This document shows, in pieces, positions 36,083 through 45,105 of a DNA stretch of 64,000 nucleotides. Source of the stretch: Streptomyces cucumeris. Its GTDB lineage: Bacteria > Actinomycetota > Actinomycetes > Streptomycetales > Streptomycetaceae. The notes under the pieces are model-generated. The model worked only from the letters and a program-made list of their open reading frames with translations. It was not told the origin of the DNA and ran no database searches. Location: positions 1-64,000 of the forward strand of contig NZ_JANCLX010000011.1 of assembly GCF_024295805.1 (NCBI RefSeq), in the 5' to 3' direction. Within the stretch, counting starts at the first letter, position 1. Every line of letters starts with the position of its first letter. The position numbers were made by a program, and so were the translations under genes.

Positions 36083-36747
36083 CGGGTCCCGCCTATCGGT
36101 GGGCGGCCGGCGATGAGTCCGGCGCGGTCGGCGACGATGGCCGCCTGGACACGGTTGAGACCGCCCAGCTTGCCGAGCACCGCCCGGACGTGGTCCTTGA
36201 CGGTGCTGGCGGCCAGCCCCATCCGCTCGGCGATCTGGGGGTTGGCGAGGCCCTCGCCGAGGAGGGCGAGCACCTCGCGTTCGCGCGGGGTGAGGGCCTC
36301 GATCGCCTCGGCGGCGGTGACTTCGGCCTCGGCGGCGAGGAAGCCGCCGATCACGGCGCGGGTGACACCGGGGTCCAGGACACTGCCGCCCTGGGCGAGT
36401 GTCCGCACGGCGCGGACCAGTTGTTCCGGATCGGTGTCCTTCAGGAGGAAGCCCGCCGCTCCGGCGCGCAGCGCGGCAGCGAGGTACTCCTGGACGTCGA
36501 AGGTCGTCAGCATGGCGACGGCGGGGGAGCGGGGTGCGGCCCGCAACTGTCTCAGTACGGTCAGCCCGTCGGCGTCCGGCATCCGGATGTCGAGGAGGAC
36601 GACGTCGGCTCCGCTGCGCAGCACGGTGTCGACCGCCCCGGCCCCGGAGCTGTCGGCGACCACGTCGATGTCCGGGGCCGTGCCCAGGATCAGCCGCAGA
36701 CCGGAACGCACGAGCGCCTCGTCATCCACTACAGCAACACGGATCAC
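36079..36747 (-). CDS. NarL/LuxR-type response regulator
   Basis: This 222-residue regulator has a receiver domain ('RVAVVDDEALVRSGLRLIL', phosphoacceptor Asp in 'ADVVLLDIRMPDADG', Thr in 'AMLTTFD', Lys in 'GFLLKDTDPEQLVRAV') and a LuxR HTH ('ALTPREREVLALLGEGLANP', 'AERMGLAASTVKDHV'). GTG 36747 is preferred because GAGGAGAGGGAG lies 6 nt upstream. ATG 36774/36780 would extend the protein over that SD. It is the promoter-proximal gene of the two-component operon. Confidence 0.93.
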   Translation of the reverse strand: MIRVAVVDDEALVRSGLRLILGTAPDIDVVADSSGAGAVDTVLRSGADVVLLDIRMPDADGLTVLRQLRAAPRSPAVAMLTTFDVQEYLAAALRAGAAGFLLKDTDPEQLVRAVRTLAQGGSVLDPGVTRAVIGGFLAAEAEVTAAEAIEALTPREREVLALLGEGLANPQIAERMGLAASTVKDHVRAVLGKLGGLNRVQAAIVADRAGLIAGRPPIGGTR

Positions 36748-37335
36748 CGGCCGCTCCCTCTCCTCAGCTGTCATGCCCATTGCCCGGACAGCCTGCCGTA
36801 TGCCCGCGGGAAAATGGAGCGTTTCACTCCGCCCAATTGGGGGAGGCACCCCCTCCGGTTGGCGGGGGTGACAGGAGACCAGCGGTGGATGCCGGTCCGG
36901 CCGCCCACCGGGCAGAGTGGACCACATGCTGCACCACCCCGCGGGGTCGACCCAGACCCCAGCCCCGTCACCGCGCCGCAGGGCCTCTCGGCGCGCAGTG
37001 ACTGCCGCGGATCTGACCGGTCCCGGCAAGGGTCAATCAGCGGGGCGCTGCCGCGCTCAGGCCGCCGCGACCCCCACACGCGGCGGCCTGCCCAACTCTT
37101 GACCGCCCGCCGCGCCGTGTGCGCAGACCCAGCGCTGACCGGCCCCCCGCGGGGGGAGGGACCGGCCTCCGCCCGGCAACGCCGGGGTCGGACACCACGG
37201 ACGGCGGGCGCGTCACCCCGTTGACATGCCGGTCCGCGCGCACGTCCGGGTGCGCTTCCGTCTACTGCCTGACCGCCGTGCATCGTGCTGTTCCTCCGGC
37301 TGTTGCTCCCGGCTTTGGTCTTACTGACGCCCGTG
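36748..37335. other. 588-bp gap between the two-component operon and the XRE regulator
   Basis: No credible gene is present. A hairpin at about 36833-36862 (CCAATTGGGGGAGG then CCCCCTCCGGTTGG) lies 5' of the response regulator. A GC-rich hairpin with CCGGCC arms occurs near 37138-37170. An isolated TTGACA (37221-37226) has no matching -10. Confidence 0.45.
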
Positions 37336-38778
37336 TCACACGGGCGGTTCGGCAGGAGCCGGACCCAATGTGGTGGTGCCCGGCGCCGCCCGGTGGCCCA
37401 GCCCCGTGCGGTACGCGTCCATCGCGGCCTCCAGCCGTCCCTCGCGCCGCAGCAGATCGCCGAGCAGCCGGCACAGATCGGCCAGGTCCCCGGCCGCGCC
37501 CGTGCGTTCCAGCAGCGACAGCGCCGCGCAGTAGTGCTCCTCGGCGGTGTCCGCGTCACCCCGCTCGTCGGCTATCAGTCCCAGCAGCCGGTGGGCGCCG
37601 CCCGCGTGCACCGCGCCGCGCTCGGCGGTGAGCCCGGCCCCCTCCGTCCCGGCGGGGACCTCCCCCCGCGCCTCGGCGGGGACTTCTCCGTCCGCCTCGG
37701 CGGAACGGGTCAGCAGCGGCAGCAGCAGGGCCTCCGCCTCGGCGGTGCGGCCCCGGCGGCGCAGGACGTCCGCCAGTTCCACCTCCACCTGCACGGTGAA
37801 CAGCGCGGCCCGTTTGGATGCCAGCATGTCGCGCGCCGTGCGCAGCTCGCGCTCGGCCCGCTCCAGATTGCCGTCCTGGGCGTGCACATAGCCGCGCATC
37901 CAGTGGCAGTGGGCCAGGTCGGTGTGGATCCGAAGCTGTTCGTAGAGCTCCTGGGCCTTGGCGAGCGAGGCGTCGGCCTCCGCGGTGCGGCCCTCGGCGA
38001 TCAGGGTGCGGGCCACGCCGCGGTGCATCCGGGCCACCAGACCGGGGTCGTCCACCTGGGGGGCCAGCGCCAGCGCCAGTTCGGCGGCGCGCATCGCCCG
38101 GCCGTGCGCGCCCATGTCCATGTACGGGCCGATGGCCGCGGTGTAGAGCAGCAGCAGGGCGCCCGGGTCGTGCAGTCCGGAGGCGTTCAGCTCGTCGAGG
38201 GCGCTCTCCAGCAGATAGCAGGAGTAGCGCAGCTCGCCCGCCAGCAGATGGGCCACCGCCCGCCCGCGGATCGCCGGGACCCGGCGCGGCAGCGGCTCCT
38301 CGGCCAGCAGCCGTTCCACCGCCTCGAAGTGATCACGCGCAGTGCTCAGTTCGCCGGTCTCCAGCGCGCAGTCGCCCAGCCCGAGCTGGGCCGCCGCCCG
38401 CTCCTCGGCGAAGCCGAGCCGCTCCGCCTCGGTGTGCAGGTCCAGGAAGAGCGCGGCCGCGTCCTCGGCGGCCCCGGTGGCCAGCGCCCGCCGGGCGTCG
38501 GTCAGTCCGGCCCGCAGCCGGGTGGCGTCCCGCGGTGAACGCCCGGTGGTCAGTTCCTCGTAGGTCACCCCGAGCCGTCCGGCGAGATGGCGCAGCGCGG
38601 CCTCGGAGGGGCGGACCCTGCCCGCTTCGAGGGTGGAGACATAGGCGGCGGTGTAGGCGGGCTCGGCGAGCTGGCGCTGGGTGAACCCGCGCTCGGTGCG
38701 CAGCCGCAGCACCCGGCGACCGATCTCCCCGGTCGCGTCCGCCGTGGTCCGCCCGTCTCCGGCGCTTCTCTCGGACAC
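37336..38778 (-). CDS. XRE-family regulator with TPR domain
   Basis: This 480-residue protein starts at GTG 38778 with AGAGGG upstream. Residues about 18-75 are a Cro/CI-type HTH ('GFTQRQLAEPAYTAAYVSTL', 'GRVRPSEAALRHLAGRLGV'). The rest is a string of TPR-like helical pairs ('AAAQLGLGDCALETGELSTA', 'HCHWMRGYVHAQDGNLERAE', 'CRLLGDLLRREGRLEAAMDA'). A divergent proline iminopeptidase gene starts 65 bp away, suggesting local control, perhaps in response to a peptide. That is inference from RRNPP-like architecture. Confidence 0.87.
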   Translation of the reverse strand: MSERSAGDGRTTADATGEIGRRVLRLRTERGFTQRQLAEPAYTAAYVSTLEAGRVRPSEAALRHLAGRLGVTYEELTTGRSPRDATRLRAGLTDARRALATGAAEDAAALFLDLHTEAERLGFAEERAAAQLGLGDCALETGELSTARDHFEAVERLLAEEPLPRRVPAIRGRAVAHLLAGELRYSCYLLESALDELNASGLHDPGALLLLYTAAIGPYMDMGAHGRAMRAAELALALAPQVDDPGLVARMHRGVARTLIAEGRTAEADASLAKAQELYEQLRIHTDLAHCHWMRGYVHAQDGNLERAERELRTARDMLASKRAALFTVQVEVELADVLRRRGRTAEAEALLLPLLTRSAEADGEVPAEARGEVPAGTEGAGLTAERGAVHAGGAHRLLGLIADERGDADTAEEHYCAALSLLERTGAAGDLADLCRLLGDLLRREGRLEAAMDAYRTGLGHRAAPGTTTLGPAPAEPPV

Positions 38779-38843
38779 GTGCCCTCTTCTCCCCGGCGGT
38801 AGCTTAATCGCCGAGCTAAGTCCATTTACGTGAGGATTAAAAG
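38779..38843. promoter_or_regulatory. Compact divergent promoter with AGCT inverted repeat
   Basis: In this 65-bp AT-rich intergenic region, TAGCTTAA and a following GAGCTAAG (about 38800-38820) form an imperfect inverted repeat centred on TCGCC. It is a plausible operator for the adjacent XRE regulator, overlapping both promoters. Confidence 0.5.
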
Positions 38844-40199
38844 ATGCTTGAGGCGAGGAAAACGGCTCCCGCCCGTCCGGGTACTGAGACGACCACCGTC
38901 CGGCAGCCCGGACTGCTCCTCACCGACCACCACTTCGACGTACCGCTCGACCATACGGCGCCCGACGGCGAGCGGATCAGGGTTTTCGGCCGGGAGGTCG
39001 TCGCCGCGGACCGTGCGGGCGCCGGCCGGGAGGGGCTCCCCTGGCTGCTCTACCTGGAGGGCGGGCCCGGCTTCGGGGCGCCCCGGCCGGTCGGCCGCGC
39101 CGGCTGGCTGGACCGGGCGCTGGACGAGTACCGCGTCCTGCTGCTCGACCAGCGCGGCACCGGCCGTTCCACCCCGGCCACCCGGCAGACCCTCCCGCTG
39201 CGCGGCACCCCCGAGCAGCAGGCCGACTACCTGGCCCACTTCCGCGCCGACGCGATCGTGCGGGACTGCGAGCTGATCCGCGCGCGGCTCACCGGCGGCC
39301 GCCCCTGGACCGTGCTCGGGCAGAGCTACGGCGGCTTCTGCGCGGTCAGCTACCTCTCCCACGCCCCCGAGGGGCTGGACACCGTCCTGATAGCCGGCGG
39401 GCTTCCCTCGCTGGAGGCCGACGCCGACGCGGTCTACCGCGTCGCGTATCCGCGGATGGAACGCAAGTCCCTCGCCCACTACGCCCGCTACCCCGGCGAC
39501 GCGGAGACCGTCCGCGCCGTGGTCCGGCACCTGGCCGCACACGAGGAGGTGCTGCCGGACGGCACCCGGCTCACCCCGGCCGCGTTCCAGCAGCTCGGCA
39601 TCCTGCTCGGCGGCGGTGACGGTGCGCATCTCCTCCACCACCTGCTGGAGGAGCCGTTCGCGCCGACCCCCGACGGGCCCCGGCTGGCCGACGGGTTCCG
39701 CGAGCAGGTGGCCGCCGTCCTCTCCCGCGCCGCCAGCCCCCTCTACGCGCTGCTGCACGAGTCCATCTACGCCCAGGACGGCCGCGCCACCGACTGGTCG
39801 GCGCACCGGATCCGCGAGGAGTTCCCGGGCTTCGACGCGGAGGCGGCGGCCGCGGCCGGCGGTCCGGTGCCGCTCACCGCCGAGACCGTCCACCCCTGGA
39901 TGCTGGACACCCACGCGGCGCTGCGCCCGCTGGCCGGGACCGCCGGACTCCTGGCCGCGCGCACCGGCTGGGGCCCGCTGTACGACGCGGAGCGGCTGGC
40001 CCGCAACACCGTGCCGGTGGCCGCCGTCGTCTACCACGACGACCTGTACGTGGACACCGCGCACGCGCTCACCACCGCCCGCGCCATCCGGGGCCTGCGC
40101 ACCTGGGTGACGGACGAGTTCGAGCACGACGGGCTGCGGACCGGGGGCCGCGGGGTGCTGGACCGGCTGCTGCGGCTGGCCCGCGACGAAGCGGTGTGA
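38844..40199 (+). CDS. Proline iminopeptidase-like alpha/beta hydrolase (S33)
   Basis: This 451-residue cytosolic enzyme probably removes N-terminal proline or short acyl groups from peptides. S33 hallmarks are the oxyanion 'LLYLEGGPGFGAPRP' near residue 68, 'LLLDQRGTGRSTPA' near 95, the nucleophile elbow 'VLGQSYGGFCAVSYL' near 155, and a helical cap (residues about 200-370). The C-terminus carries 'VYHDDLYVD' (acid) and 'VTDEFEHDGLR' (His). ATG 38844 follows AGGATTAAAAG. It is divergent from an XRE-TPR gene. Confidence 0.9.
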   Translation: MLEARKTAPARPGTETTTVRQPGLLLTDHHFDVPLDHTAPDGERIRVFGREVVAADRAGAGREGLPWLLYLEGGPGFGAPRPVGRAGWLDRALDEYRVLLLDQRGTGRSTPATRQTLPLRGTPEQQADYLAHFRADAIVRDCELIRARLTGGRPWTVLGQSYGGFCAVSYLSHAPEGLDTVLIAGGLPSLEADADAVYRVAYPRMERKSLAHYARYPGDAETVRAVVRHLAAHEEVLPDGTRLTPAAFQQLGILLGGGDGAHLLHHLLEEPFAPTPDGPRLADGFREQVAAVLSRAASPLYALLHESIYAQDGRATDWSAHRIREEFPGFDAEAAAAAGGPVPLTAETVHPWMLDTHAALRPLAGTAGLLAARTGWGPLYDAERLARNTVPVAAVVYHDDLYVDTAHALTTARAIRGLRTWVTDEFEHDGLRTGGRGVLDRLLRLARDEAV

Positions 40200-40377
40200 G
40201 TCCGCCCCGCGTCTGACGGAGGGGGACCGGTGGCCCCGGGGAGTGTGGCGGACGCCATGTCAGATTTCCCCGGGACTTGTCGCGTTCTTATTGCCCGATA
40301 CGGGTGCGCCCCGTAGGTTGAGCCGCAAATTAACCCTGCTTAATCGGCCGCTTATGGGATGGATTCCGGGAGCCACC

Positions 40378-41730
40378 GTGCGACGACACATACGCCGACG
40401 CGTCCCCTTCCGCATCGCGGCCACCACCGGGGGCATCGCCCTGGCCGCGGCGCTCACCGCGACCGCGACCGCGACCCCCGGCGGAAGCGGCGGCTCCGGT
40501 GACACTCCGTCAGCCGCTCCGGCCGGGGGCACCCATGAGGTCGAGTACTTCAGCCGTCCCGGCGCCCACCCCCGGCACACCGAGGTCCCGGCCGCGACGC
40601 CCGAGCGCCTGACCCGCGCGGACCGTTCGCTGTCCGCCGCCGAGAAGGCGGACGACGGCGATGTCGGCTCGGTCATCAGGAAGGGACCGGTCGGGGACAA
40701 GGTGGACGTCGTCTTCATCGGCGACGGGTACACCGCCTCCCAGCAGGAGGACTTCCACACCGATCTGCGCGCCAAGTGGCAGGAGATGTCCGCGGTCGAG
40801 CCGTACGCCTCCTACCGGGACCTGTTCAACGTCTGGTCCGTGGACGCCGTCTCCAACCAGTCGGGCGTCTCCGGCGACCCCGGCAAGGACGTCGTCAAGG
40901 ACACCGCCCTCGACTCGTACTTCTGGTGCGACGACCTCGAGCGGCTGCTGTGCGTCGACACCGACAAGGTCGAGTCCTACGCGGCCAAGGCCCCGCAGGC
41001 CGATCTGGTGGTCGTGCTCTCCAACTCGGCCAAGTACGGCGGCGCGGGCTACACCGTCACCTCACAGGTCGGCTACGACGGCGTCGCCACCGCCTCGTCC
41101 GACCACGCCGACTCCGACCAGGTCGCCGTCCACGAGACCGGCCACTCGCTCGGCAAACTCGCCGACGAGTACGTCTATCCGGACAACGGCACCTATACCG
41201 GCGCCGAGCCCGAGGAGGCCAACGCCTCCACGCTGAGCGCGGACCAGATGGCCGACCAGCGGACCAAGTGGTACCGCTGGCTGGGCCGGACCTCTCCGGA
41301 CGGCGGCACGGTCGGTGCCTACGAGGGCGGGCGCTACTACCCCAAGGGCATCAACCGCCCCACGGAGAACTCCATCATGCGCACCCTGGGCCGGGAGTTC
41401 AGCCTGCCCGGCCGGGAGGCGATGATCGCGGGCTTCTACCGGCACGCGAGCGTGATCAGCAGCCCGACGCCCACCGACGAACCGGTCGGGCGCAAGACCA
41501 CGCTGACGGTGCACATCCCCAAGAAGGCGTCCCTGAAGTGGTACGTGGACGGTGACGAGGTGCGCTCCGCGCGCGGCAGGAAGTCCATCACTCCCGCGTC
41601 CCTAGGTGTCCGCACCGACGGTAAGTCCCACAAGGTGAAGGCCAAGGCGACCGACACCACCGCCGCGGTGAAGGACCCCGCGCTGCGGAAGCTGCTGAAG
41701 GACTCGCGCACCTGGAAGGTCGCCCGCTAG
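40378..41730 (+). CDS. Secreted M64-family zinc metallopeptidase (IgA peptidase M64-like)
   Basis: This 450-residue protein starts at GTG 40378 with GGGAG 5 nt upstream. The N-terminus is a signal peptide with a twin-Arg-rich region ('RRHIRRRVPFRIAATTGGIA') and a hydrophobic core ending 'TATATA'. The catalytic domain has 'DVVFIGDGYTASQQEDF' near residue 105, and the zinc motif 'HETGHSLGKLADEY' with His252, Glu253 and His256. The third ligand is Asp/Glu in the same motif or later. A C-terminal beta domain (about 375-450) is also present. It probably degrades extracellular protein. Confidence 0.9.
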   Translation: MRRHIRRRVPFRIAATTGGIALAAALTATATATPGGSGGSGDTPSAAPAGGTHEVEYFSRPGAHPRHTEVPAATPERLTRADRSLSAAEKADDGDVGSVIRKGPVGDKVDVVFIGDGYTASQQEDFHTDLRAKWQEMSAVEPYASYRDLFNVWSVDAVSNQSGVSGDPGKDVVKDTALDSYFWCDDLERLLCVDTDKVESYAAKAPQADLVVVLSNSAKYGGAGYTVTSQVGYDGVATASSDHADSDQVAVHETGHSLGKLADEYVYPDNGTYTGAEPEEANASTLSADQMADQRTKWYRWLGRTSPDGGTVGAYEGGRYYPKGINRPTENSIMRTLGREFSLPGREAMIAGFYRHASVISSPTPTDEPVGRKTTLTVHIPKKASLKWYVDGDEVRSARGRKSITPASLGVRTDGKSHKVKAKATDTTAAVKDPALRKLLKDSRTWKVAR

Positions 41731-42084
41731 CGGCCCGACGCCACGCGGCGCGCCACGTCCGGCGCGCCCACCCGAACCGCCGCCCCGTGGACCCCCGCCG
41801 CGGGGCGGCTCGGCGTGCGCGCCCCGGACCGGTGTCCGGCCGGTTCTCCTCTGCGGTTCCCGTCTGCGTCTGCTGCGTCTGCTGCGTCTCGGTGTCTCTG
41901 CGTCGATGCGGGGCGGCCGCGGTCCGCCCCTTTGAACATCGGCACGTCCCAGGTTTCCGCACGCCGGGGTCACGCTCAATCGCCCGTGGGGACGGGCTGC
42001 CGGTCAGGTGTTCCGGTGGCGCGTCGATCATCGGACAACGCGCCGGTCCCGGAGCGAGCCCGGGAGAGGGCTCGCGCGGGCCGC
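41731..42084. other. Gap with a TGCGTCTGC-type microsatellite
   Basis: No gene is supported. The 9-mer TGCGTCTGC is repeated in tandem around 41864-41890, followed by degenerate TCTCTGCGTC copies to about 41914. The remainder is GC-rich and unassigned. Confidence 0.5.
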
Positions 42085-43263
42085 TCAGCGCGCCAGTTCC
42101 CGCTCCAGTTTCGTGGGGAAACGCGTGGTGATCCGGGTCTCCCCCAGCCAGCCGCTCAGCCGCGCCGCCTCCGCCTCCAGCGCCGACCGCGCCTCCCGCC
42201 CCTCGTCCGCGAAGAGCCGCCACACCACCTCGCCGTCCGCGCGCTGCGTCCAGGCGCCCACGATCCGGCCGTTCCACCACACCGTGGGGCCGATGTTGCC
42301 GGTGCCGTCGAAGAGCAGGGGCACCCGCTCCGGGTCCAGATACCAGTCACGCTGCCGCCAGCCCATGGCCGTCGGATCCAGGCTCGGCAGCAGCGCGGCC
42401 CACGGTTCGCACCCGGCCACCGGCTCCTCGTCCCCTTCGGCCACGAACCCCGGGCCCTCCGCCAGCTCCACCGGTACCGCCGCGACATCGGCCAGCGCCC
42501 GCCGGGTGTCGGTGACCGTCCACCCCGTCCACCACTTCAGATCGGCCTCGGTGGCGGGGCCGAACGCCCGCAGCCAGCGCCCCGCGAGCTCCGCCTTCGC
42601 CGCGCGCTCCGGCACCTCGGGCAGCGGCCGGGCCGGGGCCCACGGGAAGGTGTTGCTGTTCCAGGTGGCGCGCGGACGGCAGCGGCGCACCCGCCCGTCG
42701 GCCGCGAGCAGCCGCACCAGTCTGCTGCCGACGCTCTGCCGTGCCTCGTACCGCTTCCCCGGCGACATCAGGATCGTCTCGCGCAGCGCGGGCACGGCCG
42801 CGGACAGTTCGGCGGTGGTGGCCTCGCCACGGGCCGCGAGCGCCGCCAGCGCCTCCCGCTCGGCCGCCGCCAGCCGCTCCTCGTCCCAGCCCTCCGCGCG
42901 TTCCCGCAGGTGCTTGAGGAGCGTGGCACGCTCCCGGACCGCGATGGCCCGCCCGGCGCCCGCGTACACGGTGGGGGCCAGGCCGGCCGGCACCACGAAC
43001 ATGGTGCGGCGCATACAGAGCATCCGCTCCAGCGTGCGGTCCTCGTACAGCGCCCGGTCGAGCTCCGCCGCGCGCGGTTCGCGCAGCCGCGCGCACGCCG
43101 ACAGATAGACGGTGGCGGGGTCGGTGGCGTGCAGGGCCACCAGCGCGCCGGTGACCTCCTCGACGGTGGCCGCGCGGGTGGACGGCGCCAGCAGATGGCG
43201 CCGCCCGAGCCGGGCGCGGCGCTGTGCGGCGGAGATACGGAGCGTGGGGCGGGCATCGGTCAT
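42085..43263 (-). CDS. Winged-helix DNA-binding domain protein (HTH_42; YcaQ/AlkZ superfamily)
   Basis: This 392-residue protein starts at ATG 43263. HTH_42 proteins are built of tandem winged helices and include the DNA glycosylases YcaQ and AlkZ. Family-like segments are 'ALVALHATDPATVYLSACAR' near residue 40, 'RRTMFVVPAGLAPTV' near 85, 'LTGWTVTDTRRALAD'-like (actual: WWTGWTVTDTRRALADV) near 240, and 'TVWWNGRIVGAWTQRADGEV' near 335. Where AlkZ has its QxQ catalytic motif, this protein reads 'LHATDP', so glycosylase activity is doubtful. Confidence 0.85.
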   Translation of the reverse strand: MTDARPTLRISAAQRRARLGRRHLLAPSTRAATVEEVTGALVALHATDPATVYLSACARLREPRAAELDRALYEDRTLERMLCMRRTMFVVPAGLAPTVYAGAGRAIAVRERATLLKHLRERAEGWDEERLAAAEREALAALAARGEATTAELSAAVPALRETILMSPGKRYEARQSVGSRLVRLLAADGRVRRCRPRATWNSNTFPWAPARPLPEVPERAAKAELAGRWLRAFGPATEADLKWWTGWTVTDTRRALADVAAVPVELAEGPGFVAEGDEEPVAGCEPWAALLPSLDPTAMGWRQRDWYLDPERVPLLFDGTGNIGPTVWWNGRIVGAWTQRADGEVVWRLFADEGREARSALEAEAARLSGWLGETRITTRFPTKLERELAR

Positions 43264-43377
43264 ACGGCCGACGGTAGAGCGCGTACCGGACATCTCCTGT
43301 CAGGTATGGCGACGGATGCCACCGGCCGGACGGCGGCCGTGGCCGCGCCCGAAGATCCCCTCCGGACGTGAGGCAAG

Positions 43378-45018
43378 ATGAGGGCCATGGGCAACTCCGG
43401 GGGCGAGGGACACCTGATCGCGGGCCGGTACGAGCTGGTCTCGCGGCTCGGGCGCGGCGGTATGGGCACGGTCTGGCGGGCCGTCGACCAGTTGCTGGGC
43501 CGGGACGTGGCGGTCAAGGAACTGCATGTGGACGACGAGGGCCTGTCGTCCCTGGACGCCCGGCTGCACGGTGAGCGCACACTGCGCGAGGCCCGCACGG
43601 TCGCCCAGCTCAAGCACCCCAATGTGATCGTCCTGCACGATGTGGTCGAGGAGGACGAGCGCGCCTGGATCGTCATGGAGCTGGTCGACGGGGTCTCGCT
43701 CGCCGACCGGCTGTCCGCGGAGGGTCCGGTCGGTCCGCGCGAGGCGGGCCGGATCGGACTGGCACTGCTGGACGCGCTGCGCGCGGCGCACGCCCGCGGG
43801 GTGCTGCACCGGGACCTCAAGCCCGCCAATGTGCTGCTGGAGGCGGGCACCGGGCGGGTGGTGCTCACGGACTTCGGGATCGCGCAGGTCTCCGGCGCCA
43901 CGACGATCACCGAGACCGGTTCGTTCGTCGGCTCGCCCGAATACACCGCGCCGGAGCGGATGTCCGGGCGGCGGACCGGCCCCGAGTCGGATCTGTGGTC
44001 GCTCGGGGTGCTGCTGTGCACGCTGGTGAGCGGCCAGTCCCCGTTCCACCGCGACTCCCTGGCCGCGGTGCTGCACGCCGTCGTCTTCGACGGGATCACG
44101 GTGCCCGAGGCCGCCGGAGGGCTGACACCGGCCGTCGAGGGGCTGCTGCGGCGGGATCAGGAGGAGCGGCTGGGCGCGGCGGAGGCCGCCGGACTGCTCC
44201 GCTCGTACGTGGAGTCGGGGGACACCCCGGAGATGCCGCTGCCGCGCGCCGAGCCCCGGCCGGGCCGCGCGCTCGTCCCCGGGGCCGCGCCGCGCCCGGC
44301 CGCCGGAGCCACGCCGGACGAGCCGGAGCGGGCTGCGGCCCGCCCGGGGAAGCGCTTCCGCGGCCGTACCGCATGGCTGGCGGTCATCGCCGTCCTGGCG
44401 CTGGCCGGGGCGGGTCTTGGCGCGCTGGTCCTGCTGAAGGACGGCGGTGACACCAAGGCCGGTGACGGTCCGGCCCACGGCCGGGACGACGGCCGCGCGG
44501 ACGGCGGGCAGAACTCCCGCCCCTCCTCGCGCACCCCGGACCCCGGCCCCTCCCGGTCCGGCGGGGTGCCCGAGGGCTATGAGCGGGTCAAGGACCCGCT
44601 GGGCTTCACGATCGCCGTGCCCAAGGGGTACAGCCGCTCCTACGAAGCGCCCCGGGTCTACTACTACTCGCCGGGCAAGGAGTTCCGGATCGGGGTGCAG
44701 ATCCAGCAGCAGGACCCCAAGGGGCCGCTGGGACTGAGCCGGGAGGCGGACGCCAAGGGGCCGCGGGAGTACCCCGGCTACCGCAGCGGCCAGGTCATCG
44801 AGACCACCCACCAGGGGCATCCCGCCGCGCTCTGGGCGTTCGTGTGGAACGGCGGCGCGGACGACGGCGGCTCACGGCAGACGTTCGATCTGAGCTGGAA
44901 CGCCGACGGGAAGATGTACGACCTGTGGCTCTCCGCCCCGGTGGCGCAAAAAGGTCAGGGAAAGCGGTATTTCGACACGGCTGTCGCCACATTCGCCCGT
45001 TCCGGCCGATCGGACTGA
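43378..45018 (+). CDS. Membrane Ser/Thr protein kinase (PknB-like)
   Basis: This 546-residue Hanks-type kinase has the kinase domain at about 15-275: P-loop 'GRGGMGTVWRA', Lys in 'DVAVKELHV', 'HRDLKPANVLL', 'LTDFGIAQ', and the activation/APE segment 'GSFVGSPEYTAPERMSG'. A disordered Pro/Arg-rich linker follows. A single TM is at about 325-348 ('TAWLAVIAVLALAGAGLGAL'). A C-terminal extracellular domain without PASTA repeats follows ('EGYERVKDPLGFTIAVPKGY'). ATG 43378 is chosen (GAGG 4 nt upstream); ATG 43387 is also possible. Confidence 0.93.
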   Translation: MRAMGNSGGEGHLIAGRYELVSRLGRGGMGTVWRAVDQLLGRDVAVKELHVDDEGLSSLDARLHGERTLREARTVAQLKHPNVIVLHDVVEEDERAWIVMELVDGVSLADRLSAEGPVGPREAGRIGLALLDALRAAHARGVLHRDLKPANVLLEAGTGRVVLTDFGIAQVSGATTITETGSFVGSPEYTAPERMSGRRTGPESDLWSLGVLLCTLVSGQSPFHRDSLAAVLHAVVFDGITVPEAAGGLTPAVEGLLRRDQEERLGAAEAAGLLRSYVESGDTPEMPLPRAEPRPGRALVPGAAPRPAAGATPDEPERAAARPGKRFRGRTAWLAVIAVLALAGAGLGALVLLKDGGDTKAGDGPAHGRDDGRADGGQNSRPSSRTPDPGPSRSGGVPEGYERVKDPLGFTIAVPKGYSRSYEAPRVYYYSPGKEFRIGVQIQQQDPKGPLGLSREADAKGPREYPGYRSGQVIETTHQGHPAALWAFVWNGGADDGGSRQTFDLSWNADGKMYDLWLSAPVAQKGQGKRYFDTAVATFARSGRSD

Positions 45019-45105
45019 GCCCCGCCGCAACGGCTTTGTCACGAGCGTTCCGCACACCCCGGGGCCGGTGGCGGAGCCGGTCCCCGGACAGGTAAAGATT
45101 GAGCC

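Noticed and set aside
40310..40345. Possible DmdR iron box (AGGTTGAGCC...TTAACC) upstream of the M64 peptidase gene
   Set aside because: Symmetry is poor compared with the TTAGGTTAGGCTAACCTAA-type consensus.
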